A stretch of DNA of 64,000 nt. Origin: Spirochaetota bacterium (GTDB lineage Bacteria; Spirochaetota; UBA4802; JAFGJZ01). The DNA lies in assembly GCA_016934935.1 (NCBI GenBank), contig JAFGRW010000082.1, forward strand, positions 1 through 64,000, written 5' to 3'. The position numbers were made by a program, and so were the translations under genes. Below the pieces are notes generated by a model. It was given only the letters and a program-made list of their open reading frames with translations, made no database searches and was not told where the DNA came from. Below are positions 25,985 through 34,862 of the stretch, piece after piece (positions within the stretch are counted from its first letter, which is position 1; every line of letters begins with the position of its first letter).

Positions 25985-26611
25985 TCAAAACATATAACCG
26001 ACACCGGCATTTGCGAAACCTGCGAAACCTATACCGGCATCCATAAAAGCGTAAATATGTTCTGTTAAATGATACTCCAACCCCACAATGGTAACATGAA
26101 TTGCGGGATCATAGACGATCTTATGTTCATCAATTGTCTGCGAATCAATTTTTTCAATTAAGGTATTGTCATATATACCTATTCCAATCGCGAACGCGTG
26201 ATATATTTTCAGATTCTTAAAACCGTATATTAATGTAATGCGAGGCATAATGGTATGAATATTCAAATCTGTTTCTGACGAATCATTATCATCATAATTA
26301 ATTATATAATTAATCTTTTCATAATTGTAGTTTAAACCTAAAGCAAGATATTCCAGTACTTTTCTGTCATATGAGGCATTAAATAATATTCCGGCTGAAA
26401 TCTCGTCGGTACTCTCTTCTTTTTTATTGTCAAGTTTATCTAATTCTGAATCTATAATGGCTGTGGCTGTAAACCCTGATCCATAAATTATAGTGTTGAA
26501 TGAACCAAAACCGACACCTGCACTGAATCTGTTTTTGGTTTCGGCACTGATGGAAGAGAAAGAAGCGACAAAAATGAAAATTATTACGCATAAATTGAAC
26601 TTACTTTTCAT
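25985..26611 (-). CDS. Outer-membrane barrel-like protein, paralogue 2
   Basis: The 208-aa tandem copy of the preceding gene has a signal peptide ending SSISAETKN, then RFSAGVGFGSFN, YDRKVLEYLALGLNYNYE near 80-97, ETDLNIHTIMPRITLIYGF near 112-130 and a C-terminal GVGYMF. Each copy has its own upstream GGAG-type site, and 172 bp separate them, so they could be expressed separately. Divergence is concentrated in segments that would be surface loops, which suggests selection on exposed regions. Confidence 0.7.
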   Translation of the reverse strand: MKSKFNLCVIIFIFVASFSSISAETKNRFSAGVGFGSFNTIIYGSGFTATAIIDSELDKLDNKKEESTDEISAGILFNASYDRKVLEYLALGLNYNYEKINYIINYDDNDSSETDLNIHTIMPRITLIYGFKNLKIYHAFAIGIGIYDNTLIEKIDSQTIDEHKIVYDPAIHVTIVGLEYHLTEHIYAFMDAGIGFAGFANAGVGYMF

Positions 26612-26800
26612 AAGTTTATCTCCTTTGATTACTTAGCTTTATAAACTGACTATTAAAAAAGTCAATTATAATTAATACAGATTTTTTTAAGTGTATTTTC
26701 TTATTGACAACATAGAGGTTACTGCAATAATTTTGAATACGCTGTTCTGCAGTTTGCCCGGCTTGCAACTATAAATTAAGCCTGATTTATCCCGGTGAGC

Positions 26801-27664
26801 TCACAAGCCAACAGGAATATATATCTCGCTGATTGACTCTTCATTATCAGGTTCCAGAGTTTTATCGCCATATTGTTCGAAATTATACAAGTATGGCAGG
26901 CGGTATTCCGTATCGGGCAGAAATGTTTCGTAAATATATCTGTAGATAATACCTACAGAGTTTGCGCGTCCTTTATGATAAAAACGAAGATATGTCTGGC
27001 GGGGCAAAACCTTTGCGGTAAACTGTATTGGAATATCATCTATCTTGCTGACTTCTGCCGCCACAAAGAAAAACAGTGTACCCGGATCCTGGTCTTCGAA
27101 CCAGTACTGCACCTGATAATATTTTTCGGGAACAATACGTTCTTTAACAAGATTAATATTTTTTGTCATGTTGCTCCAGGGCAAAGACAGATCATTTTTC
27201 ATTGATATATCGTAAAAAAACGGAATGCCAACAAGCAGTATCGGCTCTCGCTCGACCAGTTCTCCCTCTTGCTGTTCAAGAAATTTATTGGATTCTATAG
27301 ACTCGCGTGATAAACGAGGAAAAATTTCCTTTTGAGAAAATAATTTCTGTTTCCGGTAAACGGAAGGATTATCACCCGCAATTTTCTGAAAGGCACGTGA
27401 AAAAGATTCGGGAGTACTGAAACCATAATCAAAAGCTATCTCGATAATTTTTTTTTCACCGGCAACTATCTCTTTTGCCGCTTCCGATATTTTACGGTTC
27501 AGCATATATGCTTTTGGCGTAAATCCGGTTATTCCATTAAATATTCTGCTGAAATAAAACAGTGAAAAATCAAAATAACGGCTAAGTGCAAAAACCGTCA
27601 TATCGCTTTTCAGATTCTCTTCTATAAGATCAAGAGATCTGTATATCACTTCCCTGTTCTTCAT
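26801..27664 (-). CDS. AraC family regulator with GyrI-like effector domain
   Basis: The N-terminal 100 residues are an AraC/XylS double helix-turn-helix: FALSRYFDFSLFYFSRIFNG near 25-44 and IAFDYGFSTPESFSRAFQK near 75-93. The C-terminal half (from about 130) has strands such as LVEREPILLVGIPFFYD and the terminal SEISEIYIPV-like ISEIYIPVGL, the layout of GyrI-like (AraC_E_bind) ligand domains. Such regulators sense cationic drugs or metabolites. No clear target gene is next to it. Length 287 aa is normal for this architecture. Confidence 0.9.
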   Translation of the reverse strand: MKNREVIYRSLDLIEENLKSDMTVFALSRYFDFSLFYFSRIFNGITGFTPKAYMLNRKISEAAKEIVAGEKKIIEIAFDYGFSTPESFSRAFQKIAGDNPSVYRKQKLFSQKEIFPRLSRESIESNKFLEQQEGELVEREPILLVGIPFFYDISMKNDLSLPWSNMTKNINLVKERIVPEKYYQVQYWFEDQDPGTLFFFVAAEVSKIDDIPIQFTAKVLPRQTYLRFYHKGRANSVGIIYRYIYETFLPDTEYRLPYLYNFEQYGDKTLEPDNEESISEIYIPVGL

Positions 27665-27922
27665 ACTTATTCTTTTTCCTGTTACCTGGCAGTTACCGCT
27701 TTAGTCACAATATTTGGCATCATTAATTATCTTATAAAGAGTCAAGGATCATCTAGTATCCAGTCCCGTTATATCAGCACTTTTTAAGACACAGATCCAA
27801 TACCGGGTTAATTATCAAAGATTATCATTATAAACTTTCAAGGCATTTTCCAGTCTTTTGTATCATTACCGGTGAAAATATTTCACGCAAAAAAGCATCA
27901 ACCTTTTTAATCTGTATTTCTT

Positions 27923-27961
27923 AAATCCTGGAAACGGCATTATATGCCATTTCCAGGATTT
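27923..27961 (-). terminator. Hairpin downstream of the TrmO gene
   Basis: A 12-bp perfect stem (27923-27934 with 27950-27961) with a second small stem in its loop lies 9 nt past the stop codon on the minus strand. The T-tract is short, so efficiency is uncertain. Confidence 0.6.
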
Positions 27962-27969
27962 GAAAACAG

Positions 27970-28443
27970 TCAAGCGGGAAAATTAAACTCGGCTTCCCAG
28001 TTAAACTCTCCCGATTCTTCGACACTTTTAGGCCAATGCTCGCACCAACTCGGCACAGAAACATTTTGTACGATATCTGTACATGGATGATAAGGTTTTA
28101 TGTCAAGTACCGGGGTACCAATCTCTGCGTCAATATAAGGGGTATAAACAGTACCGGTATCGCGGTTAACGCTCAGTACATATACGGGAGTAACCGCTAT
28201 AGGGTTGGGACGAATCTGAGAACGTGTAGCAAAAATTCCCAGTTTTTCAGGTCCTTTTTTGTAAGGTTTATCTGTTATCAGTATGCCGCGGTAGTCCGGC
28301 GTGTCAGTCAAATTTGCCCACCATATAATGTCAAGATAACTGAACCCTTCGATGCCGGTAAGAGCTTCACGGTACTCTTCCTTAAGCTGTATGGCAAACC
28401 CGTCTTCAGCTGATTGAACTTCTCCGATTTCTGTGATTTTCAT
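27970..28443 (-). CDS. TrmO/YaeB-type tRNA-methyltransferase family protein
   Basis: The single TrmO beta-barrel domain (UPF0066) is recognised by IGEVQSAEDGFAIQLKEEY near 6-24, ALTGIEGFSYLDIIWWA near 27-43, the hallmark LGIFATRSQIRPNPIAVTPV near 68-87 and DIKPYHPCTD near 114. TrmO methylates N6-threonylcarbamoyladenosine at position 37 of some tRNAs using S-adenosylmethionine. At 157 aa it lacks the extra C-terminal domain of the E. coli enzyme, so it may be a divergent member with another substrate. Confidence 0.85.
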   Translation of the reverse strand: MKITEIGEVQSAEDGFAIQLKEEYREALTGIEGFSYLDIIWWANLTDTPDYRGILITDKPYKKGPEKLGIFATRSQIRPNPIAVTPVYVLSVNRDTGTVYTPYIDAEIGTPVLDIKPYHPCTDIVQNVSVPSWCEHWPKSVEESGEFNWEAEFNFPA

Positions 28444-28600
28444 AAATTATTCTCCTTTTTTAATGTAAAAAGAGAATACCACTTTTCTAAAACAGCTTCT
28501 TGACTATTATTGCGGTTAACATTTTTTATTCTGATATTTATTGCGATAATTATCCATATTTTGAGCCATCATGGCATAAAAGCTTATATTTATTTCAATT

Positions 28601-28999
28601 TCACACTGCTACCATAGGATCAATATAATTGAAAACCATATCTACAGTATCCGCAAATTTTACCGTATCATCTTTTGTTGGCGTCTTTCGGTTATACTGT
28701 TCCAGTGAGCATATCTCCTGAAAATCGTTCATAAAAAGCAGCCTGGTTTCAAGGTGATCCGGAATAACCTGATATTGTTTCATAAACATCACCAGATCCG
28801 CTATTGTGTGGTTAGGAGGCAGAATATTTTTTTTCAAAAAATAGGCCATGAAATATTTCTCTACCGACATGGCTGCGATATTATAGATAAAATCGGGTGT
28901 AAACTTTTCAGGTTTGTTTAAGGCGCCCTTAAGAAGCTTATTGTACTTTTTTGCTTCATCATAAAAATCTGCCCATGTTGTTTCTGTGTAACTTTCCAT
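28601..28999 (-). CDS. HEPN-domain-like protein
   Basis: The protein is small and helical. PDFIYNIAAMSVEKYFMAYF near 35-54 and LPPNHTIADLVMFM near 61-74 match the HEPN pattern of helix-'EK'-helix followed by a His in the next loop, as in HEPN/MNT or HEPN-RiboL-PSP proteins. No nucleotidyltransferase partner (MNT) lies beside it. GAGGCG is 6 nt before the ATG at 28999; an in-frame ATG at 29044 would add 15 residues of no similarity. Its role is unknown. Confidence 0.65.
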   Translation of the reverse strand: MESYTETTWADFYDEAKKYNKLLKGALNKPEKFTPDFIYNIAAMSVEKYFMAYFLKKNILPPNHTIADLVMFMKQYQVIPDHLETRLLFMNDFQEICSLEQYNRKTPTKDDTVKFADTVDMVFNYIDPMVAV

Positions 29000-29182
29000 A
29001 ATTTCGCCTCTTCCGGTTTTATTATGCTGCTCTATCAGGTTCATCCGTTTTACTTACAAAGCAAGACAATAAACTGCTCTATTTTTCTATTTTACACGCA
29101 GGAAACAGAACATCCTGACAATACAATTGAATACTGATGTGTATTTATGAATTGACAAACTCCATTAATTGAGTTACTTGTT

Positions 29183-29200
29183 GTACTTTAGCTAAAGTAC
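29183..29200. promoter_or_regulatory. Perfect 18-bp palindrome, possible operator
   Basis: GTACTTTAGCTAAAGTAC is perfectly self-complementary. A TTGACA box at 29152-29157 lies 25 nt upstream, so the palindrome would cover the transcription start region of the lipoprotein gene at 29309. The -10 box is weak. Confidence 0.45.
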
Positions 29201-29308
29201 TGATTCAGGGCAGCCTGTAATAAGCGGGCATCCCGAAGTTTACCTGCCTGATATCTGCCGAAGTACTCCACGCCTGGAAATTCTTAAAATTATCCAAGGA
29301 GGCTTTCC

Positions 29309-30274
29309 ATGATTTTTCCAAAATCTGTTTTGCTTTTATCTGTGTTAACCTTAACCATGACTACCTCTTCCTGCGGTTCTTCTGGTAGTGATTCAAATGG
29401 TGATAACACTCCCGAATCCGGTGCTACAATCGCCGCGGCATCTATTGCAACCGATTCCGTTCTTGACACCATACCGGATTCCATTTTAACATCTATCCGT
29501 GATGATTTCGAAGTCGCCTATTTTCATACAAGCCACGGAACTCATGTTTCATACGGGGTGTTTGGTCTTCCTGATTTCAAGGACGGCTACGATGAAAAAT
29601 TCGCAGTGAGTACTTCTGATGAACCTGACAAACTCTACTTTCGGGATAACCCGGGAGGATTCAGTGTTTCGGATCTCTCTAATGCCGATAACGACTGGGA
29701 AGGCTGGGTTGAGGAAGCTCGAACATGGCTGGAAGATCCGAGCAACGCAAGTGTTAACGTTTTTATATGGTCCTGGTGCAACATCGCAAATCATGACGCA
29801 ACAGCATATTGCAACTCGATGCAGACCCTTATTGATGAATATGGAGCCGGAGGCTCAAAAGTTGGTACAGGTCTTGCGAGAAAAAATCCTGTAAACTTTG
29901 TTTTTATGACCGGGCACGCTAACGTAGGCAGCAATACAGGTGATGGCCAGCCGAAAAATCAGGCTGCCATCATTACCGAATTTTGCGAAACTAACGGCTA
30001 CCACTGCATTGATTACTACTCGATTGATACAACTGCAATGGACGGTACCTATTATGAAGATACCGGCGATAACGGCAACTCTGCAGAGTACGGCGGTAAC
30101 TTTTATGAAGACTGGCAGGCATCACATACTGAAGGTGTTGACTGGTACCGCAACAGAACTTCTCCCGGCGGAAGCGAAGCCTATGGTCAGCATAACACGC
30201 AGCACATAACGGCAAACCGCAAAGCTTTTGCTTTCTGGTGGGTAATGGCTCGCCTAGCAGGCTGGGAAGGCTAA
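29309..30274 (+). CDS. SGNH-like secreted lipoprotein
   Basis: A lipobox (TTSSC, Cys near 22) is followed by a Ser/Asp-rich linker. The mature protein has FEVAYFHTSHGTHVSYG near 67-83, VNVFIWSWCNIANHDA near 149, NFVFMTGHANVG near 195, and a C-terminal GQHNTQHITANRKAFAFWWV near 293-312. The ordered Ser, Asn, Gly and C-terminal His segments resemble an SGNH/GDSL hydrolase core, though the exact catalytic set is not certain. A palindrome at 29183 may control it. Probably a surface esterase or carbohydrate-acting enzyme. Confidence 0.65.
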   Translation: MIFPKSVLLLSVLTLTMTTSSCGSSGSDSNGDNTPESGATIAAASIATDSVLDTIPDSILTSIRDDFEVAYFHTSHGTHVSYGVFGLPDFKDGYDEKFAVSTSDEPDKLYFRDNPGGFSVSDLSNADNDWEGWVEEARTWLEDPSNASVNVFIWSWCNIANHDATAYCNSMQTLIDEYGAGGSKVGTGLARKNPVNFVFMTGHANVGSNTGDGQPKNQAAIITEFCETNGYHCIDYYSIDTTAMDGTYYEDTGDNGNSAEYGGNFYEDWQASHTEGVDWYRNRTSPGGSEAYGQHNTQHITANRKAFAFWWVMARLAGWEG

Positions 30275-30375
30275 TGGGTATGTGGTTATATTGCAAAAAG
30301 CTTTATCCAAAAATGCTTTAATTATTGCTAAACCGTATCGGCATACAAAGCGGATATAATTTTTGACTCTTTAAG

Positions 30376-30403
30376 TTACCGGCATGAAATTTCATGCCGG
30401 TAA
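30376..30403. terminator. Perfect 28-bp palindrome between convergent genes
   Basis: Two 14-nt arms (30376-30389 and 30390-30403) are exactly complementary. Lying between the ends of the convergent lipoprotein and araA genes, it is probably a bidirectional terminator, although the T-tracts are short. Confidence 0.55.
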
Positions 30404-30427
30404 AAAGTCATAAGCGTATTGTTTTAA

Positions 30428-31933
30428 TCAGTTCCTCATTCTGAAATACATTTCATTCCAGCGTATTTCATTTCGAAGAGAATCTAATGACGTGGAGGAA
30501 TCTATAGACAGGATTTCGATATCCGCCAATCGGGCTAATATCGAAAACTGTTCTGACGTAACTGATTTTGTGTAAACTGTATGATGCGCACCTCCAGCTA
30601 AAATCCATGCAGCTGCCGCCGTTTCAAGATCAGGCTGCGGCTTTAACAGAACGCGCGCAACCGGCAATTTGGGAAGCTCCCTTGATTCTACAGCCGTAAC
30701 CCTGTTTATTATCATTCTAAAACGGTCACCCATATCAACTATAGTGGCATTAATAGCATCACCGGGAGCACTGTCAAAAATCATACGCACCGGACTGTTC
30801 TTACCGCCAATACCAAGAGGATGAAGCTCTATTTTCGGTTTTTTTGCAGCAAGGCTCGGGCATACCTCAAGCATATGCGCCCCCAAAACCATACTGTCAA
30901 GCGGATCAAAGTGATATGTATAGTCTTCCATAAATGAAGTACCGGTGTCATTTCCATACGCTATAACCTTAGCCGCGTTTACAAAGGCCGCGGTTTTCCA
31001 GTCACCTTCAGCGCCGAAACCGTAACCCTTCTCCATCATTCTTTGACATGCAAACCCCGGAAGCTGATCCAGGCCTTCGAGGTCTTCAAAAGTAGTTGTA
31101 AAAGCAGAAAATCCTCCGTCGGTCAGGAAACGTTCAAGACCGGCATCCTGTTTAGCGGCGTATATAAGCGACTGATGATTAGCCCCTCCCTTTAAAAGGT
31201 CAGAACTCACTTCGTAATTATCACAATACGATTCCACAAACCGTGCCGCCTCTATATCCGAAACCGAATCAATATATCTTACAAGATCAGAAACTCCATA
31301 CCCGTTAACCGAATATCCGAATTTTATCTGTGCTTCCACCTTGTCACCTTCGGTTACCGCAACCTCTCTCATATTGTCTCCGAATCGGGCGACCTTCATT
31401 CCCTGCAGATGCTTCCATCCGACAGCCACGCGAGCCCAATCGGCAACCTTGCGCTGAACACTCTCTTCACTATAGTGACCAGCCACAACCTCACGGTTTA
31501 CTCCAAGGCGTGCTGTAATAAAACCGAACTCACGGTCTCCATGTGCCGACTGATTAAGATTCATAAAATCCATATCAATACTTTTAAACGGAATATCTCT
31601 GTTAAACTGTGTGTGCAGATGCAACACCGGCTTGGAGATACTTTTTAGTCCGCGAATCCACATCTTGGCCGGCGAGAAGGTATGCATCCACAGCACAACT
31701 CCGGCACACGACATATCGGTCTGCGCCTCCCCCAATGCCCGGTAAATCCCGTCAGGTGTACTCAATAAAGATTTAAAAACAATCTTAACCGGACAGGAGG
31801 GCGATCCTGAAAGAGTCTCGCATATTGTTTGAGAATGTTCTTTAATCTGAGAGAAAATATCCTCTCCATAGAGATGCTGTGTTCCTGTAAAAAACCATAT
31901 TTGAGACTCTTTATAAATTGAAGACAGTTCCAT
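30428..31933 (-). CDS. araA: L-arabinose isomerase
   Basis: It converts L-arabinose to L-ribulose. The protein is 501 aa, as expected, starting MELSSIYKESQIWFFTGTQH. Metal-site residues are in TTTFEDLEGL near 279 (Glu) and YGFGAEGDWKTAAFV near 303 (Glu); a His follows near 340 in DPLDSMVLGAHMLEVCP, and AGGAHHTVYT near 446 gives the C-terminal His ligand. GAGGAG lies before the ATG at 31933; a longer in-frame extension to 32017 has no family match. It is the last gene of araB-araD-araA, with a 247-nt gap after araD that may hold its own control. Confidence 0.96.
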   Translation of the reverse strand: MELSSIYKESQIWFFTGTQHLYGEDIFSQIKEHSQTICETLSGSPSCPVKIVFKSLLSTPDGIYRALGEAQTDMSCAGVVLWMHTFSPAKMWIRGLKSISKPVLHLHTQFNRDIPFKSIDMDFMNLNQSAHGDREFGFITARLGVNREVVAGHYSEESVQRKVADWARVAVGWKHLQGMKVARFGDNMREVAVTEGDKVEAQIKFGYSVNGYGVSDLVRYIDSVSDIEAARFVESYCDNYEVSSDLLKGGANHQSLIYAAKQDAGLERFLTDGGFSAFTTTFEDLEGLDQLPGFACQRMMEKGYGFGAEGDWKTAAFVNAAKVIAYGNDTGTSFMEDYTYHFDPLDSMVLGAHMLEVCPSLAAKKPKIELHPLGIGGKNSPVRMIFDSAPGDAINATIVDMGDRFRMIINRVTAVESRELPKLPVARVLLKPQPDLETAAAAWILAGGAHHTVYTKSVTSEQFSILARLADIEILSIDSSTSLDSLRNEIRWNEMYFRMRN

Positions 31934-32180
31934 TTTTTTCTCCTCTGTTGCCTGCATCGATATTACCGTATAAGGTTTTTGTATAAGACAAAACCCACGA
32001 CAACTGTCTGGCAACATTTAGCAATTTTTCTACGTACAACAACTAACAATTTCTAACAACGTTATTGAACAAAAGCCATTCCGGAAACATTGACAGTATA
32101 TCCATCAGCATTAATCACTTTGCACAACCTTTTGGTAAATCAAATAAGCGATAACATGATTTACCGGACTTTCATTCACT
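31934..32180. other. Intercistronic gap between araD and araA
   Basis: It contains a 9-bp perfect inverted repeat (32134-32142 with 32157-32165), 16 nt past the araD stop on the minus strand. The hairpin could protect or attenuate the transcript before araA. No gene is seen. Confidence 0.4.
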
Positions 32181-32885
32181 TCACTTGTTACTGCTTTGTC
32201 CGTAATACGCGTCTTTACCGTGTTTTCTGAAATAATGTTTATCACAAAGAGATTTCTTTAAAGCCGGGGTGTCAGGACGTATTGTATGAGTGATAAAAGC
32301 CATTCGGGCCAGCTCTTCCAGAACTACGGCGTTATATACCGCTTTTTCAGGTGTAACCCCCCAGGTAAAAGGACCGTGACACGCGACCAGCACCATTTCA
32401 ATATCGCTATACGACATATTTTTAAAAGCATCAACTATCTGGTTACCCGTCTCTTCTTCGTAATTGCCCTGAATCCTCTCATCGGCCATTACTTCGGTGC
32501 AGGGAACATCCGCCGCAAGATGATCGGCATGCGTAGTTCCATAAATTGTCAATGGCAGGCATGTCTGAGCCCAGGCTGTAGCGTAAGTCGAGTGTGTGTG
32601 TACGATACCGCGAACAGACGGAAAATTCCGGTACAAAACAAGATGTGTTGCTGTATCAGATGACGGATTCATTGTACCTTCGATTATCCTGCCGTCAATA
32701 TCAAGCACAACGATATCCGATGGTTTCAACTCATCGTAGCTCACTCCGCTGGGCTTAATGGCTATTGCTCCGTTATCAGGATCATAAGCACTAACGTTAC
32801 CCCAGGTATACAGAGCAAGTCCTTTTCGGGGAATTTCCATATTGCACAAATAGACCTGCTCTTTTAATTTATCATAGCGTCCCAT
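32181..32885 (-). CDS. araD: L-ribulose-5-phosphate 4-epimerase
   Basis: A class II aldolase-fold epimerase that converts L-ribulose 5-phosphate to D-xylulose 5-phosphate. Visible landmarks are TWGNVSAYD near 27 and KPSGVSYDEL near 44 (phosphate binding), MNPSSDTATHLVLY near 72, the zinc-binding HTHSTYATAWAQ near 95, and a His near 171 in ACHGPFTWG. The 234-aa length is typical. Its ATG is 3 nt past the araB stop, with GGGGAG upstream, so it is transcribed with araB. Confidence 0.96.
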   Translation of the reverse strand: MGRYDKLKEQVYLCNMEIPRKGLALYTWGNVSAYDPDNGAIAIKPSGVSYDELKPSDIVVLDIDGRIIEGTMNPSSDTATHLVLYRNFPSVRGIVHTHSTYATAWAQTCLPLTIYGTTHADHLAADVPCTEVMADERIQGNYEEETGNQIVDAFKNMSYSDIEMVLVACHGPFTWGVTPEKAVYNAVVLEELARMAFITHTIRPDTPALKKSLCDKHYFRKHGKDAYYGQSSNK

Positions 32886-32887
32886 AA

Positions 32888-34537
32888 TTACTCCCCGTAC
32901 AAATTCTTCTCGGCAAAGTCACCAAGCTCTTTGTATTTCTGATACATTTGCTCATAGGTATCTCTGGTTTGCGCGCGTGGAGAAAATGTCATCGAAAAAC
33001 CTGCCCCGATAGCATTTTGAGCCTTTTCAAGATCAGGATAAATACCTGCCGCAACAGCTGCAAACATTGCAGTTCCAAGAGCAACGGCCTGATCCGACGC
33101 CGAAACAAATATCTCTCGATTCATAATATCCGCCAGAATTTGCATTCCAAGCTTGGACTTGCGTGCAACACCGCCAATTGCGATTACACGGCGTACATCT
33201 ATCCCCTCAGATAAAAAACGGTCAAGAATCGCACGCGCACCAAAAGCAGTGGACTCAATCAACGATCTGTATATTCGCGGAGCAGTGGTTCCAAGATTCA
33301 GTCCACTCAAAATTCCCTTTAACTTTTGATTTGCATCAGGTGTGCGTCGTCCGTTAAACCAGTCCACTGAAACCACAGATGGGTCAATTTCAAGTTTAGC
33401 GGCCTCTTCTTCCAGATCGTAAAGCATCTTATTTTCAATACTGTGAACAAGTTCAGCATCAATAACATATTTTTGCACAGGCCACATAAGTATATCCCTA
33501 AACCAGGCATAAACATCTCCAAAGGCCGACTGCCCTGCTTCAAGACCTACCATTCCCGGAAGAACAGAACCGTCCACCTGTCCGCAGATACCTTTGACCG
33601 GTTTCAGCCCAACCGACTCCCTGGGCGCCACTATTATATCACAGGTCGACGTACCTATTACCTTTACCATATCAAACGGAGCAATTTCTCCACCGGCAGC
33701 TCCCATATGGGCATCAAATGCACTTCCGGCAACAATCACATCATCCGGCAGTCCAAGTTTTTCGGCCCACTCCGGACATAAAGTACCAACAGCCTTTTCT
33801 GCTGTTTCTGTTTTTTTGAAAAGTCTATCACGTACTCCAGCAAGCAATGGATCAATTTCTTTTAAAAACTCATCCGAAGGTAATCCGTCAAACTCTTCAT
33901 GCCACATAGCTTTATGCCCTGCCGCACAACGTGAGCGGTACATGTTTTGCGGATCGCTCTTACCGGTCAAAAGCGCGGGAATCCAGTCACAGTGTTCTAC
34001 CCACGAGAAAGCAGCATCCCTGACCTTTGAATTATTACGTAATACATGAAGCATCTTTGCCCAAAACCACTCCGACGAATATATACCGCCGACAAAAGCG
34101 GTGTAATCCCTCTCTTTACTGTTTCTCGCGGTTTTGGTAATCAGATTCGCCTCTTCAATAGCGGTGTGATCTTTCCACAATATAAACATCGCGTCCGGAT
34201 CCTCGACAAACTCGGGCATTAGCGCCAAAGGTAAGCCATCCCGGTTAACAGCACAGGGAGTCGAACCCGTTGTATCCACGGCGATAGCCTTCACAGAACC
34301 CGCAATTGCTGAACCGGCCTCTGACAGAACTCCGCGCACGACTGAAACCAGTCCCTCCTGATAATCCAGAGGATGCTGCCTGAAACGATTATTCACTGCA
34401 TCGCAATATAACCCCTCTTTCCAGCGCGGATAATAAAACACTGACTCGGCGGCAAAACTGCCGTCATGAGCATTTATCAAAACCGCCCTTACGGAATCGG
34501 TTCCGTAATCGATTCCAATAACATATTGATCTTTCAT
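32888..34537 (-). CDS. araB: L-ribulokinase
   Basis: An FGGY-family kinase that phosphorylates L-ribulose with ATP. VIGIDYGTDSVRAVLINA near 5-22 is the N-terminal phosphate loop, AVDTTGSTPCAVNRDG near 86 the sugar-binding segment, GSAFDAHMGAAGGEI near 270 the hinge, and VIAIGGVARKS with ALGTAMFAAVAAG near 450-500 the ATPase domain. Length 549 aa matches ribulokinases of the AraB group. GGGAGG precedes the ATG. As the first gene of the operon it follows a region with a LacI-type operator at 34622-34643. Confidence 0.96.
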   Translation of the reverse strand: MKDQYVIGIDYGTDSVRAVLINAHDGSFAAESVFYYPRWKEGLYCDAVNNRFRQHPLDYQEGLVSVVRGVLSEAGSAIAGSVKAIAVDTTGSTPCAVNRDGLPLALMPEFVEDPDAMFILWKDHTAIEEANLITKTARNSKERDYTAFVGGIYSSEWFWAKMLHVLRNNSKVRDAAFSWVEHCDWIPALLTGKSDPQNMYRSRCAAGHKAMWHEEFDGLPSDEFLKEIDPLLAGVRDRLFKKTETAEKAVGTLCPEWAEKLGLPDDVIVAGSAFDAHMGAAGGEIAPFDMVKVIGTSTCDIIVAPRESVGLKPVKGICGQVDGSVLPGMVGLEAGQSAFGDVYAWFRDILMWPVQKYVIDAELVHSIENKMLYDLEEEAAKLEIDPSVVSVDWFNGRRTPDANQKLKGILSGLNLGTTAPRIYRSLIESTAFGARAILDRFLSEGIDVRRVIAIGGVARKSKLGMQILADIMNREIFVSASDQAVALGTAMFAAVAAGIYPDLEKAQNAIGAGFSMTFSPRAQTRDTYEQMYQKYKELGDFAEKNLYGE

Positions 34538-34621
34538 CTATACACCTCCCTTAAATTTTCCTTAAAATATTTTTTAGCATATGCCTAACAGGATTGTTAG
34601 TATTCCTCTTTTGCGTTTGCC

Positions 34622-34643
34622 TTTGCGTTTACGTTAACGCAAA
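34622..34643. promoter_or_regulatory. LacI-type operator in the araB upstream region
   Basis: A 22-nt near-perfect palindrome (20 of 22 positions symmetrical) centred on ACGT, of the form TTTGCGTT..AACGCAAA. It lies about 85 bp upstream of araB and matches the site at 36074-36095 at 19 of 22 positions, so both are likely bound by the adjacent LacI-family protein. Confidence 0.75.
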
Positions 34644-34862
34644 AGCGCAAAACAAATTCCACTGATATCGAGCACGATATCTTACAGCCGTTATCCTGTA
34701 ACCTTCACAGTAATGCAAAATCGTTCAAAGAACCCGGCAGATTTGTAAAAAACAGAGAATCAAATTATTGGTTCCAAACACCATCTGTTAATCTTTACGC
34801 ATAAATGTAACAAAAGCCAAACGTAATACCGATATGAATGTTAACCACCACTTCAAGCCTTA

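Noticed and set aside
26708-26740. A TTGACA box with a -10-like hexamer on the plus strand.
   Set aside because: No plus-strand gene follows for about 2.6 kb, so it is probably a chance match.
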